Positions 45,669 to 55,120 are shown, counted from the stretch's first letter. The stretch: 64,000 nucleotides of DNA from Streptomyces sp. NBC_01707 (GCF_041438805.1 NZ_CP109191.1:1-64000); one strand, 5' to 3'. Notes: a model not told the origin generated them from the letters alone. Made by a program: numbers and translations.

Positions 45669-46757
45669 CTACTTCCTTCCGGCTGCTGAGGCTTGCTCAG
45701 CTCGCATCCTCTTTGTCTCTTCGATTTTGTAGTCCACCAGCAGCTCGGTGAGCTTCCGCCTTGTCGGGGCATCGAGCTCAGCAATGATCAGCTGCGACAG
45801 AGCCCCAGGATCAAGGGATGGCAGCCGGATCGCAGTGCCAGCGGCCTCTCGCGGCTTCGGCAGATCGCTCCCAGCTGTCTCGTCAGAAGCGGACCCATTC
45901 ATTACGGCGTAATGATCGGGAGACGGCGCGTCTTCCCCTACCGGCTTGGACGGCCCGCTCAAGAGGTTCTCGGCGGGCGGAGTCTGGGAGGGCTGCCTGT
46001 GACTGCTTGCGACACGCTGCTTTGCGCGAGCCTTCTTGTCTGCGGCTTCCTGCGCTTCCCTTTCCTTGAGCAGCCGCAGGTGCACCTCCTGCTCTTCGGC
46101 CTTCTTCTTGCCGACTCGCCTTAGAAGCGCTGCGGATTCCTCACCGGACTGCAGCCTCTGCTTCAGCTCGGGGGTCAGGGTGAGGAGTGCGAGCCTCTGG
46201 GACACCCATCCCTGGGAGCGGTGGAGTCGGGCCGCGAGCGCCTCCTGTGTGCCGTGGACCTTCAGTAGTTGGTCGAGGGCTTTGGCTTCGTCGAGGTGGT
46301 CGAGGTCCTGGCGGTGGATGTTGGCGACGAGGGCCGATTCCAGTATTTCGTCGGGGTTGCTGCCGAGGTCGTCGTCGAGCATGACCTTGATGTCGGTGAG
46401 GCCGGCTTCCCGAGACGCGGCGAGACGGGAGTTGCCGTCGATGACGACGTACTTGGTGTCCGGCTCAAGGTCGTGCTCTCGCTCGGGGTTGCCCTCGAGG
46501 TAGGCGAACCGGCCCATGATGCTGATCGCGGTCTTCTGACCGTGGTCGCGAAGACTGGCGCTGAGGTCGGTCAGGTCGCCGAGTTCCGACCGTGGGTTGT
46601 CCGGGTTCAGACTGATGAGGTCAACAGGCAGCTTGACGGGGGGCGGTGCTCCCTCCGTCGGGGCGCTGGTGTTGGCGTTGATCGCGGCGCGGCGTGCGCT
46701 AATGGTCTGTGTCTGTCCGAACGACGCACCGGCGCCGAGCCTGTCTGCCTTGCTCAT
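45669..46757 (-). CDS. parB: ParB-family partition protein
   Basis: 362 aa, ATG 46757 overlapping the parA stop (ATGA). The N-terminal tail would stimulate ParA; the ParB/Spo0J nuclease-like fold follows (LISLNPDNPRSELGDLTDLS, about 46-65; VIDGNSRLAASREAGL), then the HTH (EALAARLHRSQGWVSQRLAL) that should bind parS, a charged linker, and a C-terminal dimer region. CTP-binding motif residues (GNSRLAA for the usual GERRLRA) are partly changed, as in other plasmid ParBs. Candidate parS sites lie at 48055 and 48916, and one core within this gene at 45901. Confidence 0.9.
   Translation of the reverse strand: MSKADRLGAGASFGQTQTISARRAAINANTSAPTEGAPPPVKLPVDLISLNPDNPRSELGDLTDLSASLRDHGQKTAISIMGRFAYLEGNPEREHDLEPDTKYVVIDGNSRLAASREAGLTDIKVMLDDDLGSNPDEILESALVANIHRQDLDHLDEAKALDQLLKVHGTQEALAARLHRSQGWVSQRLALLTLTPELKQRLQSGEESAALLRRVGKKKAEEQEVHLRLLKEREAQEAADKKARAKQRVASSHRQPSQTPPAENLLSGPSKPVGEDAPSPDHYAVMNGSASDETAGSDLPKPREAAGTAIRLPSLDPGALSQLIIAELDAPTRRKLTELLVDYKIEETKRMRAEQASAAGRK
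45901..45913. promoter_or_regulatory. Partial parS-like site inside parB
   Basis: ATTACGGCGTAAT, the 13-bp core of the palindrome seen at 48055 and 48916 (read on the other strand). May be chance or a weak extra binding site. Confidence 0.4.
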
Positions 46758-47995
46758 GAGATCTCCCGGGCCAGGGCCCGCATTCCGACGGACTGGTCAC
46801 AGCGGGGCGAGTACGCCAGCAGGGGTTGCTTCACGCGCACGGCCTCCTTCTGCTCCTTGAGGTCTCCGATGACTCCGACTACTCGGGGATCCTTTATGTC
46901 CATCCACGACTCGAGGGATGACGTGGCGATGTATCCACGTCGGGCGTCGTAGTGGTTCACGACAATGCCGAGGTAGTCGAGTTCGAGGTGCATGTCGTTG
47001 CGCAGGTCTTCGATCTGCGAGGTGAGAAGTCCGTAGGCGTCGGCGGAGCTGTCTTCAGCCTGGACGACGACAAGTACACCGGAGTTTCCGGGGGCCTCTC
47101 CGGGGCGGCGGCGCCCGTAGTACGCGGCGGCGTCCATGCTCAGGCCGAGGCTGGGCGGGCAGTCGATGAGGACTGCGTCGTAATCGTCCTCGACAGCGGT
47201 GAGTGCCCTTTCCAGTGCTGCCTCTCGGGCGCGGACGCCGGAGAGCTTGACGTCCAGGAGGAATGCGTCGGTGCACGCGGGCAGGAGGTGCAGGCGGTCA
47301 CCGAACCGGGCGTCCTCTATCGGCACGATGAGGTCACGCAGTTGACCCTTGGCCTCGCCCGACATGTGCTTGGTGAGGCTGTCGCCCTCGAGCGGCAGAG
47401 GTTCCTGGCCAAGCTGTTTGGTGAGGTGGCACTGGGGGTCGAAGTCGACCAAGAGAACCCTCATGCCAAGGCCCGGCAGGTCCTCGTAGTCGAGGGGAGA
47501 GTCATCGTCATCCTCGGACAGGGCGGCTGCGAAGTGCTTGGAGATCCGCACGGGGTGGAGCTGATTGGCGTCTTCAGCCAGGGCCTCACCTGTGCCGGCG
47601 GTGATGGCGGTCTTGCCGACGCCGCCCTTCTGGTTGCAGACGACGATCCGCTTGGGGTGCTCGGGGCGTACCACGGTGGGAGCCGGGTTGGTCTCGAGCC
47701 ACATCTGCACTGATTGAGCGAGGCCTTGGATGATGGAGACTCCGCGGGAGGCGCAGTCGGCACGGAAGTTGTCCCATTGGCCTGCGGGGAGGAAGGTGGC
47801 GAAGGACTTGGCGCCGGAAGTGTCGATGGGGGCGAGGTTGGACCCGAGCCCGCGCCAGGCCTCGATGCCGGCTTCGACGGCGTGCTGAATGTCGATGCCG
47901 TGCTGGGCGGCCCGGATCTTCAGGTCCAGCTGTAGTGCGACGGGGATCTTTGAGACGACCTTCTCGCGGTCGCCGCCTGGGGATGACGAACTCAT
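46754..47995 (-). CDS. parA: ParA-family partition ATPase (with parB)
   Basis: 413 aa; ATG 47995 chosen (MSSSSPGGDREKVV) since upstream in-frame sequence has no coding character. An N-terminal ~110-residue extension (possibly DNA binding, as in type Ia ParA) precedes the deviant Walker A KGGVGKT (123-129), Walker A' MRVLLVDFDPQCHLTK and Walker B YDAVLIDCPPSLG. It positions the plasmid by ATP-dependent DNA binding. In operon with parB; the first candidate parS site lies 60 bases upstream of its start, so autoregulation is likely. Confidence 0.92.
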   Translation of the reverse strand: MSSSSPGGDREKVVSKIPVALQLDLKIRAAQHGIDIQHAVEAGIEAWRGLGSNLAPIDTSGAKSFATFLPAGQWDNFRADCASRGVSIIQGLAQSVQMWLETNPAPTVVRPEHPKRIVVCNQKGGVGKTAITAGTGEALAEDANQLHPVRISKHFAAALSEDDDDSPLDYEDLPGLGMRVLLVDFDPQCHLTKQLGQEPLPLEGDSLTKHMSGEAKGQLRDLIVPIEDARFGDRLHLLPACTDAFLLDVKLSGVRAREAALERALTAVEDDYDAVLIDCPPSLGLSMDAAAYYGRRRPGEAPGNSGVLVVVQAEDSSADAYGLLTSQIEDLRNDMHLELDYLGIVVNHYDARRGYIATSSLESWMDIKDPRVVGVIGDLKEQKEAVRVKQPLLAYSPRCDQSVGMRALAREIS

Positions 47996-48054
47996 GGAAG
48001 ATACCTTACTAACGTACGCGATCAGACGCAGCATCAACACGCTAGCTTCGCCAA

Positions 48055-48071
48055 GTATTACGCCGTAATAC
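48055..48071. promoter_or_regulatory. Candidate parS / operator site 1
   Basis: GTATTACGCCGTAATAC: 8-bp arms around a central C, in the parA upstream region. The same 17 bases, plus CAA before them, recur at 48916. Confidence 0.7.
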
Positions 48072-48341
48072 CGACTCGTTCCGTGCTCGTGCCTCGTCTC
48101 GTAATGACGCGTGCTCCCCACCCGTGAAGTCTGTGCATCGCGGCTTTCCCTAGGCAGCCATGAAGGCGTGCCGGTCATGCCCGGGCAAGTGATGTAGTAC
48201 TTCGGCCTTCTCGGGGCGCGGCGGTACAGCACCACTCCCCCGGCATCCAACGAGACGGCTCTATCGGCCGCCGCTCGGCGCCGGCCGATGCCAGCAAGAG
48301 GTATGCGTGGGGATCGCGGCCAGGACTGCGACTGCTGCCAG
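48072..48341. other. Gene-free interval between parAB and a DUF1963 remnant
   Basis: No gene seen. It likely includes the parAB promoter (TTGATGCTGC and TACTAA-like hexamers lie between 48000 and 48040 on the minus strand, unproven). Confidence 0.3.
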
Positions 48342-48710
48342 CTACGGTGACTCAGAGAACGATGCCCTGATCTCGCGGGGGCGTATTGCATCGCCCTGGT
48401 CCACGAGTTGCCCCAGCTGAGTTGCTGCGTGGGCCTGTCGGCTGGGTCGAGCCTGCACCACCGGAATGAAGGACAAGGTCCCCCCGATCGGGAGCATGAT
48501 GTCCACAGCGCCCGCAGGCAGCATGGCGCAGTCCACTGAGGCAATGAACGAAAGCGGCCCGTGGCCTTCCCACGACGGCCACTCCACATCCGCCGACAGT
48601 TGCGGCAATCCGCCGATGTGGCCCACGGCTATGTCTGCCGTCGTGGCCACCTCGAGGCGGACATTCGGACGGAGCAGGCCGACCCATAGCTCTGCGACAT
48701 CGAACGGCAA
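48342..48710 (-). pseudogene. YwqG/DUF1963-like protein fragment
   Basis: Minus-strand frame with LPFDVAELWVGLLRPNVRLE, then HIGGLPQLSADVEWPSWEGH and GPLSFIASVDCAMLP, matching the N-terminal half of the DUF1963 family (function unknown). After GGTLSFI the sequence no longer fits, and the start is not resolved, so it is truncated. Confidence 0.5.
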
Positions 48711-48915
48711 GTACTGGTGAGAGAGGGGCGTAGGTCTTCGTAGGATCCATGTGTCACGCGCTTGATCAGGCCCCGGTCCACTGACAGCCGCTCCCCCAAC
48801 TCCACCGCTGCGAGCGAATCAGCTGACGAACGCCAAGCGATCTTCAACGGCTCGCCGCATCGCTGGTCGGGTCCACTTGTGAACAGCTCACCCTTATCTG
48901 GGACTAGGCCATCAA

Positions 48916-48932
48916 GTATTACGCCGTAATAC
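48916..48932. promoter_or_regulatory. Candidate parS / operator site 2
   Basis: Exact second copy of GTATTACGCCGTAATAC, 861 bases from site 1 and 333 bases upstream of the second parA-like gene. The shared sequence extends to CAA on the left. Confidence 0.7.
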
Positions 48933-49144
48933 TCACCCGCCTCGTGAGCGCGACCTCGTAGTGTCAGGACGTGCGCTGGGCCTCAGCAGGCGGTGTCACA
49001 AGGCAACGCGCAGTTGTTGGACCCCGCCTGAGTCCGTCTGTTGCGTCGGCTGGCCCCACCTCACGCTGCCAACTACCCGCATGCCGATGGCCCAGTGCAG
49101 GCGAAGCGTTGGTTGGCCCCTTGGGGCAATGGGGATGTGCTTCA

Positions 49145-49164
49145 GACTCCCCAATTGGGGAGTC
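49145..49164. promoter_or_regulatory. Perfect 20-bp palindrome upstream of the second parA-like gene
   Basis: GACTCCCCAATTGGGGAGTC, perfectly self-complementary, 101 bases before the GTG at 49265. Probably an operator or centromere-like site bound by a dimer; different from the GTATTAC sites. Confidence 0.65.
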
Positions 49165-49264
49165 CACCCTCGATAACCCTTCATGGACGGATTCCGGTGT
49201 GCCACGATGCGGGTGCCGCGCCTGTTCGGACGCGGATGTGGGGTACGCAAGGAGGCCGGTTGCG

Positions 49265-50197
49265 GTGCTCAACGATCCCTTGGAACTGATCGACCCGGCA
49301 GTGAACAGCGTCGTGATCGGCACAGGCAAGGGCGGCGTCGGCAAAAGCACTATCGCCGCACATCTGGCCGGTGCTTCGGCAGCAGAGGGCCGGCGCACCC
49401 TGCTGATCTGCCTGACAAGCCAGGATGATGACGACCTCGGCATCAAGCGATATGGCAGAGGCATTCAGCCCGTGGGACCGTCCGTCATAAACGGACAGGG
49501 CCTGTATCGCGCTGTCTACGACCGCTCTCCGCTTCTGCCTGTCCGTGAAGTGCGCCCCAACCTGGACGTCGTGCCGGGCGGCGAGACAGTGGGCGAACTG
49601 ATCCAGCTGCTGATGCACCGGATGATGTCCGAAGGCGCCGGTGTGGCACTCTCCCTGGCTCGCTCACTGGCACCCATCGCCGGCTGGTACGACCAGATCG
49701 TCATCGACAGTGCTCCCGAGAACGACTCGCTTGAGCAACTGGCCGTCGCAGCGGCCCGTGTCCTGGTGGTGCCCACCCGGTCGGATGACTCCTCTATCCA
49801 CGGCATGGAACGCATCTCCCGCAACTTCAAGATGGTGCGCCGCCAGGTGAACCCGCACCTGCGCGTCGGAGGCGCCTTCCTCTATGCGTCCAACCCGACC
49901 GCCACGTCGATGCACGCTGAAGTGAAGGAGGACATCCGCGCAGTACTCGGAAGTACGACCCCGATCCTCTCGACCGTGGTCGGCTACCGGGAGAAGCCCG
50001 CCCGCAACTCCCGCAAGAAGGGCCTGTTGTTCTCCGAGTACGCGGAGCTTCTGCCGATGAGCGCCAAGGGGTACGACGTGGCTGCAGGCCGCGCGAAGGT
50101 CGCGGACGTCGTACCCGACGCCATCGTGGGCCTGGCCGATGACATGCGGTCCTTGACCACCGAGATCTTCGAGCACTGCAGGAAGGCAACAGGCTGA
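49265..50197 (+). CDS. ParA-like ATPase (second)
   Basis: 310 aa. GTG 49265 is preceded by AAGGAGG nine bases upstream, which decides the start. Deviant Walker A TGKGGVGKSTIAAHL (20-34), Walker A'-like RTLLICLTSQDDDDLG and Walker B DQIVIDSAPENDSL. No N-terminal extension (type Ib-like). Couples by TGATG to the next gene, which is presumably its partner. It shares only the family fold with the parAB ATPase; role likely partition or positioning of another cargo. Confidence 0.85.
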   Translation: MLNDPLELIDPAVNSVVIGTGKGGVGKSTIAAHLAGASAAEGRRTLLICLTSQDDDDLGIKRYGRGIQPVGPSVINGQGLYRAVYDRSPLLPVREVRPNLDVVPGGETVGELIQLLMHRMMSEGAGVALSLARSLAPIAGWYDQIVIDSAPENDSLEQLAVAAARVLVVPTRSDDSSIHGMERISRNFKMVRRQVNPHLRVGGAFLYASNPTATSMHAEVKEDIRAVLGSTTPILSTVVGYREKPARNSRKKGLLFSEYAELLPMSAKGYDVAAGRAKVADVVPDAIVGLADDMRSLTTEIFEHCRKATG

Positions 50198-51135
50198 TGG
50201 GCAGCGACCTGTTCAGCGATGACGAGCCGGGAGCGCCCCAGACCACGGGCACCGGCCTGATGGGGCGCGGCTACCCGGGCGTCGTCCAAGACGCAAGCGT
50301 GGTCATCAAGGCACCGGTCGGCACGACTCTGGAGTCGATTCCACTCCCCCGCCCCCCAGCAGGCGAAGGAGCACTCAGCTCCGATGAGGAGGAGACCTTC
50401 GAGGCGTGCAAGGCAGGGGTCGACAATCTCCACAAGGCTTTCTGGATCGCCGGCAAGGCTCTGGAAACGATGAAGACCGGCAACCTGCACCGGAACTCCG
50501 GTGTGCCGAACTTCGCAGACTTCATCTGGATCAACTGGGAGATCTCCGAGTCGCACTCCCAGCGGCTGATGGCCGAGTGGCGCATTGGAGAGGCTCTCGC
50601 CAGTCTCGGCTGGCGGCCCCGGGAGTCCCAGGTGCGTGAGCTGACGTCCGTCGCTAAGAGCAACGGCGAAGACGCAGCGGTGGCCGTCTACGACACCCTG
50701 GCCCGCGAGGGAAGACGGGTGACGAGCAGCGCGTTGAAGGATGTGGTGAAGCAACTGCCGGCCATTGCCTCAGGCGCTTCTCCTGCAGAGGTCGTGCGTG
50801 TGGTCCGCGGGATCCTTGAGCTCTCGGAGCCTCTCGCAGCAGGCGGGACCGGCAACGGTGCGAAGCAGCCGGGCCACGACGCGGCTGCCTCCTCGGCAAA
50901 TGCATCCGAGGAGCACGGTCGAAGCGAGAAGCCTGACCCGACCGAGTCAGAAGACGTGCGCCGGCTCATGCAGAGCCTCGCCCTTGTCGCGGATGCAGCG
51001 AAGGCGATCAACCGCCCAGTGGTCCGCCGCGCCATCGATGAACACCCCGAAGCCGCCATGCTGGTCATGAAGGAGATCGAGACGACGCTCGGGAAGATCG
51101 GGCGGGCAATTGCCGTGCGCAAGCCAGCCGGATGA
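50197..51135 (+). CDS. Partner protein of the second ParA (ParB-like in role)
   Basis: 312 aa from ATG 50197 (overlapping the ParA stop by one base). Acidic N-terminus; central region 80-170 with a helix-turn-helix-like stretch (SWRLM-type helices: EISESHSQRLMAEWRIGEAL, then RESQVRELTSVAKSNG), and an Ala/Ser-rich linker with a C-terminal helical domain. No typical ParB nuclease-like motif is visible. Position and length suggest a DNA-binding adaptor for the second ParA (inference). Confidence 0.65.
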   Translation: MGSDLFSDDEPGAPQTTGTGLMGRGYPGVVQDASVVIKAPVGTTLESIPLPRPPAGEGALSSDEEETFEACKAGVDNLHKAFWIAGKALETMKTGNLHRNSGVPNFADFIWINWEISESHSQRLMAEWRIGEALASLGWRPRESQVRELTSVAKSNGEDAAVAVYDTLAREGRRVTSSALKDVVKQLPAIASGASPAEVVRVVRGILELSEPLAAGGTGNGAKQPGHDAAASSANASEEHGRSEKPDPTESEDVRRLMQSLALVADAAKAINRPVVRRAIDEHPEAAMLVMKEIETTLGKIGRAIAVRKPAG

Positions 51136-51150
51136 CATCTCGTACCGAGG

Positions 51151-51180
51151 AAGGGGCGGCCCATTTTGAGGCCGCCCCTT
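51151..51180. terminator. Bidirectional stem-loop between converging genes
   Basis: AAGGGGCGGCC (51151-51161) pairs with GGCCGCCCCTT (51170-51180), loop 8 nt. Lies between genes ending at 51135 (plus) and 51185 (minus) and serves both. Confidence 0.8.
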
Positions 51181-51184
51181 CTAT

Positions 51185-51922
51185 TTACGCCTGGCCGGTA
51201 CTTCTCCTGCGTGCGGCCTCCGGCAAGGGCGGCAGGAAGGCATCCAGAGCGCTGTTGAGGAAATCAGAACGGTTCGGGAACGCGTACGCCGAGGCAAGGG
51301 CGTCGATGACTGCCAGCTCGCGACTGGATGGACGGAAGCTCTGCTGACGGCTGTCCTTGACCGACCCCCGGGCCGTACGCCGGGTCGGCACCTCACCGAA
51401 CAGGCCGTCCGGATCGCTGTCCTCCTCCTGCGCCGGCTGCCTCCGGTGCCGCAGGGCGTCGCGCAGGGACACGAACAAGTCGTGCTTCTTGGCGTGGAGC
51501 ACAGCGCGACGCACCACCACAGCGTTCGTCGGTTCATGCCCCGTCGTCATCTTCTGCGTGAGCTGGTAGTGCGCGAACCGCTTCCGCACATCGGAACTCA
51601 CCATGATCGTGCACTGGCCGGCCTCTTGCCCCCTCTCCCCCAGCTGCGGCACCTGCACCTCGACGACGACTGCCGGTTCCGCAGAGCGTCCACCCGGGTT
51701 GGCAACGGCGGGCAGCGCGGGCTCGGGCGCGTGCTCAACAGCGTTTGCACTAGTCGGGGCCGGAGTGGGGGCTGCTTCAGGACCGGGTGTATCCGTGGTG
51801 GGAGCCCGTCGCCGGACGGGAGGGGCTTGGAAGGCGTTGCTGGCCGCGGAGGCGAAGGCCTTGAGCCCGTCGTCGTCGGGAAGCCCACCCCGCTTCCTGG
51901 GCGTTTTGGTGGTCTCGGTCAT
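51185..51922 (-). CDS. Partner protein of the third ParA, with ribbon-helix-helix-like C-terminus
   Basis: 245 aa from ATG 51922, overlapping the ParA stop (ATGA). Residues 1-100 are Pro/Ala-rich and disordered; a middle helical region (VSSDVRKRFAHYQLTQKMTT, about 105-124) and the C-terminal REDVIDA-type stretch (SSRELAVIDALASAYAFPNR, SDFLNSALDAFLPPL) look like ribbon-helix-helix or antitoxin-like DNA-binding segments. Likely centromere-binding adaptor of the third ParA (inference). Confidence 0.65.
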   Translation of the reverse strand: MTETTKTPRKRGGLPDDDGLKAFASAASNAFQAPPVRRRAPTTDTPGPEAAPTPAPTSANAVEHAPEPALPAVANPGGRSAEPAVVVEVQVPQLGERGQEAGQCTIMVSSDVRKRFAHYQLTQKMTTGHEPTNAVVVRRAVLHAKKHDLFVSLRDALRHRRQPAQEEDSDPDGLFGEVPTRRTARGSVKDSRQQSFRPSSRELAVIDALASAYAFPNRSDFLNSALDAFLPPLPEAARRRSTGQA

Positions 51923-52911
51923 GCCGCCTCATTCTCCGTTCCGGTATCGCGGTCGAGCGTGATTTTCGCCTGCATGATCTCGATGGCCAGCGACTGGTAG
52001 TCCCCCGCGAGTGCCTTCACCGAACGTCGAAGGCTGGGTTCAATTGCTTTGCTGGCCCTCATCTCGTGGGCGACACGGCCGGCCATCCGGCAGGCCACTG
52101 CTGCCGCCTCGACGTGGCGGATCGTCTGGCTAAAGACGGGGGCCGCGCCATTGAGATCCTCTTCCAGTTGCTCCTTGATCTTGGCTTGAACATTGGTGGC
52201 CCTCGCGTTGGTGGCGAAAATGACAACGCCGAGCAGCCGCAGCATCGGGTTGAGGACGCGAGCCTGGCCGAACCGTCTGGCGACCGTGCGCAGCCCCTTG
52301 CGCGAGGAGGGGTCGGACTTGGAGGGGATGAGAACCAGGTCCCCCGCTGCGAGTGCTTGGAGCTGTAGGGGTTCCGACCCGGGGGCTACGTCCAAGATGA
52401 TCACGTCGTAGTCGTCGCGGACGACGTCGATCGCTGCGGCGTACATACCCATCCAGGCGTTCTGGTCTTCAGCATTGTCGTAGCGCGAGGCGAGACGGCG
52501 CTGGCAGTACAGCTCTTCGACGACGTCCTCGAGAACACCTCCGCCCGGCACGACAAACAGGCCTGGGCGTGCCTCGCCGGTTGGGGTGAGTGGCTTGCCG
52601 TCGAGGATTGCGGCGGCCTGGGCCTCGCCGTCGTCGGCGAGCACGGTTCCGGTAGTTCCGAGGTCCTCGCCGTTGTTGCCTTGCTCGTCCATCTCCATGA
52701 GCAGGACTCGTAGCCCGATTCCGGACCAGGCCGCACCCAGGGCTGCGGACAGGGAGCTCTTGCCGACGCCGCCCTTGCCATTGACGACCACGAATACCTT
52801 GGCCTGGTGTACACCCTCCGACATGAGCTGAAGGCGCCGCTGCACTGCACGTTTCACCTCGATCAGATCAATGGCCGGGAGCGAGTGGACAGCGACGGGC
52901 ACAGGGATCAC
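51919..52911 (-). CDS. ParA-like ATPase (third)
   Basis: Up to 330 aa from GTG 52911; GTG 52902 is the better start because AAGG lies 8 bases before it. Deviant Walker A NGKGGVGKSSLSAAL (44-58), Walker A' LRVLLMEMDEQGNNGEDLG and Walker B YDVIILDVAPGSEPL. The N-terminal ~35 residues are a short basic helix (VKRAVQRRLQLM). Couples with the 51922 gene by ATGA overlap. Opposite in direction to the second ParA cassette, with the two 3' ends meeting at 51151-51180. Confidence 0.85.
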   Translation of the reverse strand: MIPVPVAVHSLPAIDLIEVKRAVQRRLQLMSEGVHQAKVFVVVNGKGGVGKSSLSAALGAAWSGIGLRVLLMEMDEQGNNGEDLGTTGTVLADDGEAQAAAILDGKPLTPTGEARPGLFVVPGGGVLEDVVEELYCQRRLASRYDNAEDQNAWMGMYAAAIDVVRDDYDVIILDVAPGSEPLQLQALAAGDLVLIPSKSDPSSRKGLRTVARRFGQARVLNPMLRLLGVVIFATNARATNVQAKIKEQLEEDLNGAAPVFSQTIRHVEAAAVACRMAGRVAHEMRASKAIEPSLRRSVKALAGDYQSLAIEIMQAKITLDRDTGTENEAA

Positions 52912-54035
52912 CTTCAGTCATAAAATGGACATCATGTGATCATCGACGGTACGGGTGTCGTGAGTGCTCTCTGGTGGGACACGCACGTCGTGAAGTGCTG
53001 CAGTGTCGGTGTCCACCTGGTTGGAGGCAGAGGCTGCCATTGCGTCCGACGCCATTGCGTGCGCGACGCCGAGTGCCACATATGGGGCAATACATAGTGA
53101 TGCGGCTAGCACGTCACATAGGGGAATGTGTCGACCTTCAATCGAAGAGACCACGCTCGTGGCCAGTTGCAGGGTCGGGGTACCCGCCCACCGGGGGAGT
53201 CGCTTCACTCATATGCCGCGTTCGGCGTCTCGCCCGGAGGGGCTAAACCGCCTGTGTGCCCGCCTGGCGGCCTGGGAGCGGCTTCGGTGTCGCGCCATAC
53301 CAACCACGCTGAGATAGGCCGCGTACGGCACCATTCTGCAAGTCGCTTTTCTGACGGGAAGTGAGCTTTTCCCGGTTGCACACAGCCACTGCTGTCTGTT
53401 TCAACGGATGGACCGGTCGCGGGTGACCTTGACCAACTGATCGCCAGACCAGCGGGGGAGTGGAACCTCGCTCGACGTTGGAACAGGCTTCCACCGGGAG
53501 CGGCCACCGTCCAGCCCGCCCGAGCGCTTTGCACAGCACCGGATATGGAACGGGGGAGTAGAGGCCGTTCAGAGACCACGACTCACCGCCGCTCGTGCGG
53601 AGGGGACCCGAGGGCATTCTTGGGCAGACAGCACGGGTGCAGTCCTCGGCGGCTTTGAGTGCCGCGGATTCTCGTGGCCCACACGTTCTCGCCTGTGCGG
53701 GTGGACCTCACTTCTCCCCTCATGTGGCCTGACCTCCACGCAGCGAACGCCGGGCCGTCCTGCTGCATAGGCCAACGCGAGGAGGTGTTCGACGGAGCGG
53801 CCGTCAGCACATTCTTCATAGCCGCGTGAGGCAGCTGGCGCCGTCGCAGCGGACCGTACCGCCTGCGCGTCGAGTGAGCCCCGCGCTCGGTTCCGTCTCG
53901 CGGCCCTCGCGGCCGCGGAACCGATCACGAACCCCACGAGACGGCTACGCAACCACTGACGAACCAACACCCGCTATGCGACAGCGACACTGCGCGCGAT
54001 CACGGAACACCTTGCGCCGACGCTTGGTTACGCGT
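52912..54035. other. Gene-poor 1.1-kb region
   Basis: No gene could be supported. A minus frame ending at 52918, just before the third ParA gene, lacks GC-rich third positions and is more likely its promoter region. A minus frame near 53583-53819 (MKNVLTAAPSNTSSRW) is doubtful. Nothing else stands out. Confidence 0.35.
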
Positions 54036-55120
54036 TCAGCAGGACCGGTCGATGTCAAGGACGCCCACGTCGTTGCCGCAGACGAACAGCACGTACGTGT
54101 ACTCGCCGTCCTCGTCCTCGTCGGTTGGGTCCGCCGGCGGCCACTCGGTAGGCAAGTACCCGTTCACTGCGACGAGCGCGCCGCCCATCCGACCCTCGAT
54201 GACGTCGACCAGGTCATCGACGAGATGAGTCACGACGTGGCTGGCCGGAACCTCGGGCATCTCGTCGATGCCGCTCCACGAGCCGTCCCAGATGTCGACG
54301 AGGGAGAGCCGGGCGTCGTTGTGGAGCGACTTCCGCAGTTCGGTGAACGTGATCGGGCGAAACGTCGGCTCTTCGTCGGCGTACTCCTCGGCATCCTCGC
54401 GGTGGCCGACCACCAGCGGGTGGCGGTGGCGAGGCGGTCGTCGTCCCGTGTGTCGCTTTCGGGAAGCGTGCCGATCCGGAACCGGAAGTCGACGGAGTTG
54501 TTGTTGTTCACCATAAGGAGGTTGCTCAGAAGCGTGGCGAGGCAGGCAATCCGGGTACGGATGGCACCGTCAGCACCGTCGTCCGCGATCACCGGCGGCT
54601 GCCGCACCGAAGGCGCCGGCGCGAGGGTGATCCGCACCGTGCCGAAGTAATCCCGGTGCAACAGGTGCAGGGCTGGGTCATCATCGGTCGTGGCGAGGCG
54701 GAGAAGGTCGCCCTTCCGGCCGGTTGTCTCGTCCGCGAAGTACCGCACCAACGACGTCCGACGCGCGTCGTGGACGTGAGCCGCCCCGGCGATGAGCGAG
54801 ACCAGTCCCTCGAGCGGCGTGGAGTGGTCCTCCTTCGACAACATGCTGGCGTACGGGACAGCGCCCGTGACCCCCGGCAGGTCCGCGACCGCGGCAAGGT
54901 GCTCGGGCGAAGCCGGCCATGGCTCGTCGCGGCGTTCACCGGTCTTGTGGAGCACGAGCGTCGACGCCCACCCGGGTGTGGATTCCAGTGACCACGCGGC
55001 GAGCAACCACAGGGCCGAGACGAGTACCCACTGTGAGTTCGACGGCCGACGGTCATCGGGTCGGGCCGCCGGATCCGGCTCCTGGTGCCACGCGTCGTTG
55101 AAGGCCGTGGCCAGCTCCAC
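54036..55120 (-). pseudogene. ~360-residue protein of unknown function, split by a frameshift
   Basis: From GTG 55120 (VELATAFNDAWHQEPDPAAR, with GGAGG eight bases upstream) the frame runs to about 54420 (GTLPESDTRDDDRLATAT), then must shift by one base to continue as VGHREDAEEYADEEPTFRPI through LSLVDIWDGSWSGIDEMPEV to the end at 54036. The two halves together look like one soluble acidic protein. No family recognised. A single indel, real or from sequencing, breaks it. Confidence 0.6.

Larger units (their letters stand above)
48711..49264. other. Gene-poor region upstream of the second parA-like gene
   Basis: No gene is supported; the plus frame open from 48971 lacks a start signal before 49265. 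Contains a second parS-like palindrome (48916-48932) and a 20-bp palindrome (49145-49164). Confidence 0.45.

Noticed and set aside
52918..53208. Minus-strand frame ending just before the third ParA gene
   Set aside because: Third-position GC is low compared with the neighbours and no start signal exists; more likely the promoter region.
53205..53970. Several overlapping minus-strand frames
   Set aside because: Multiple conflicting frames of similar length with no start signals or domain features.
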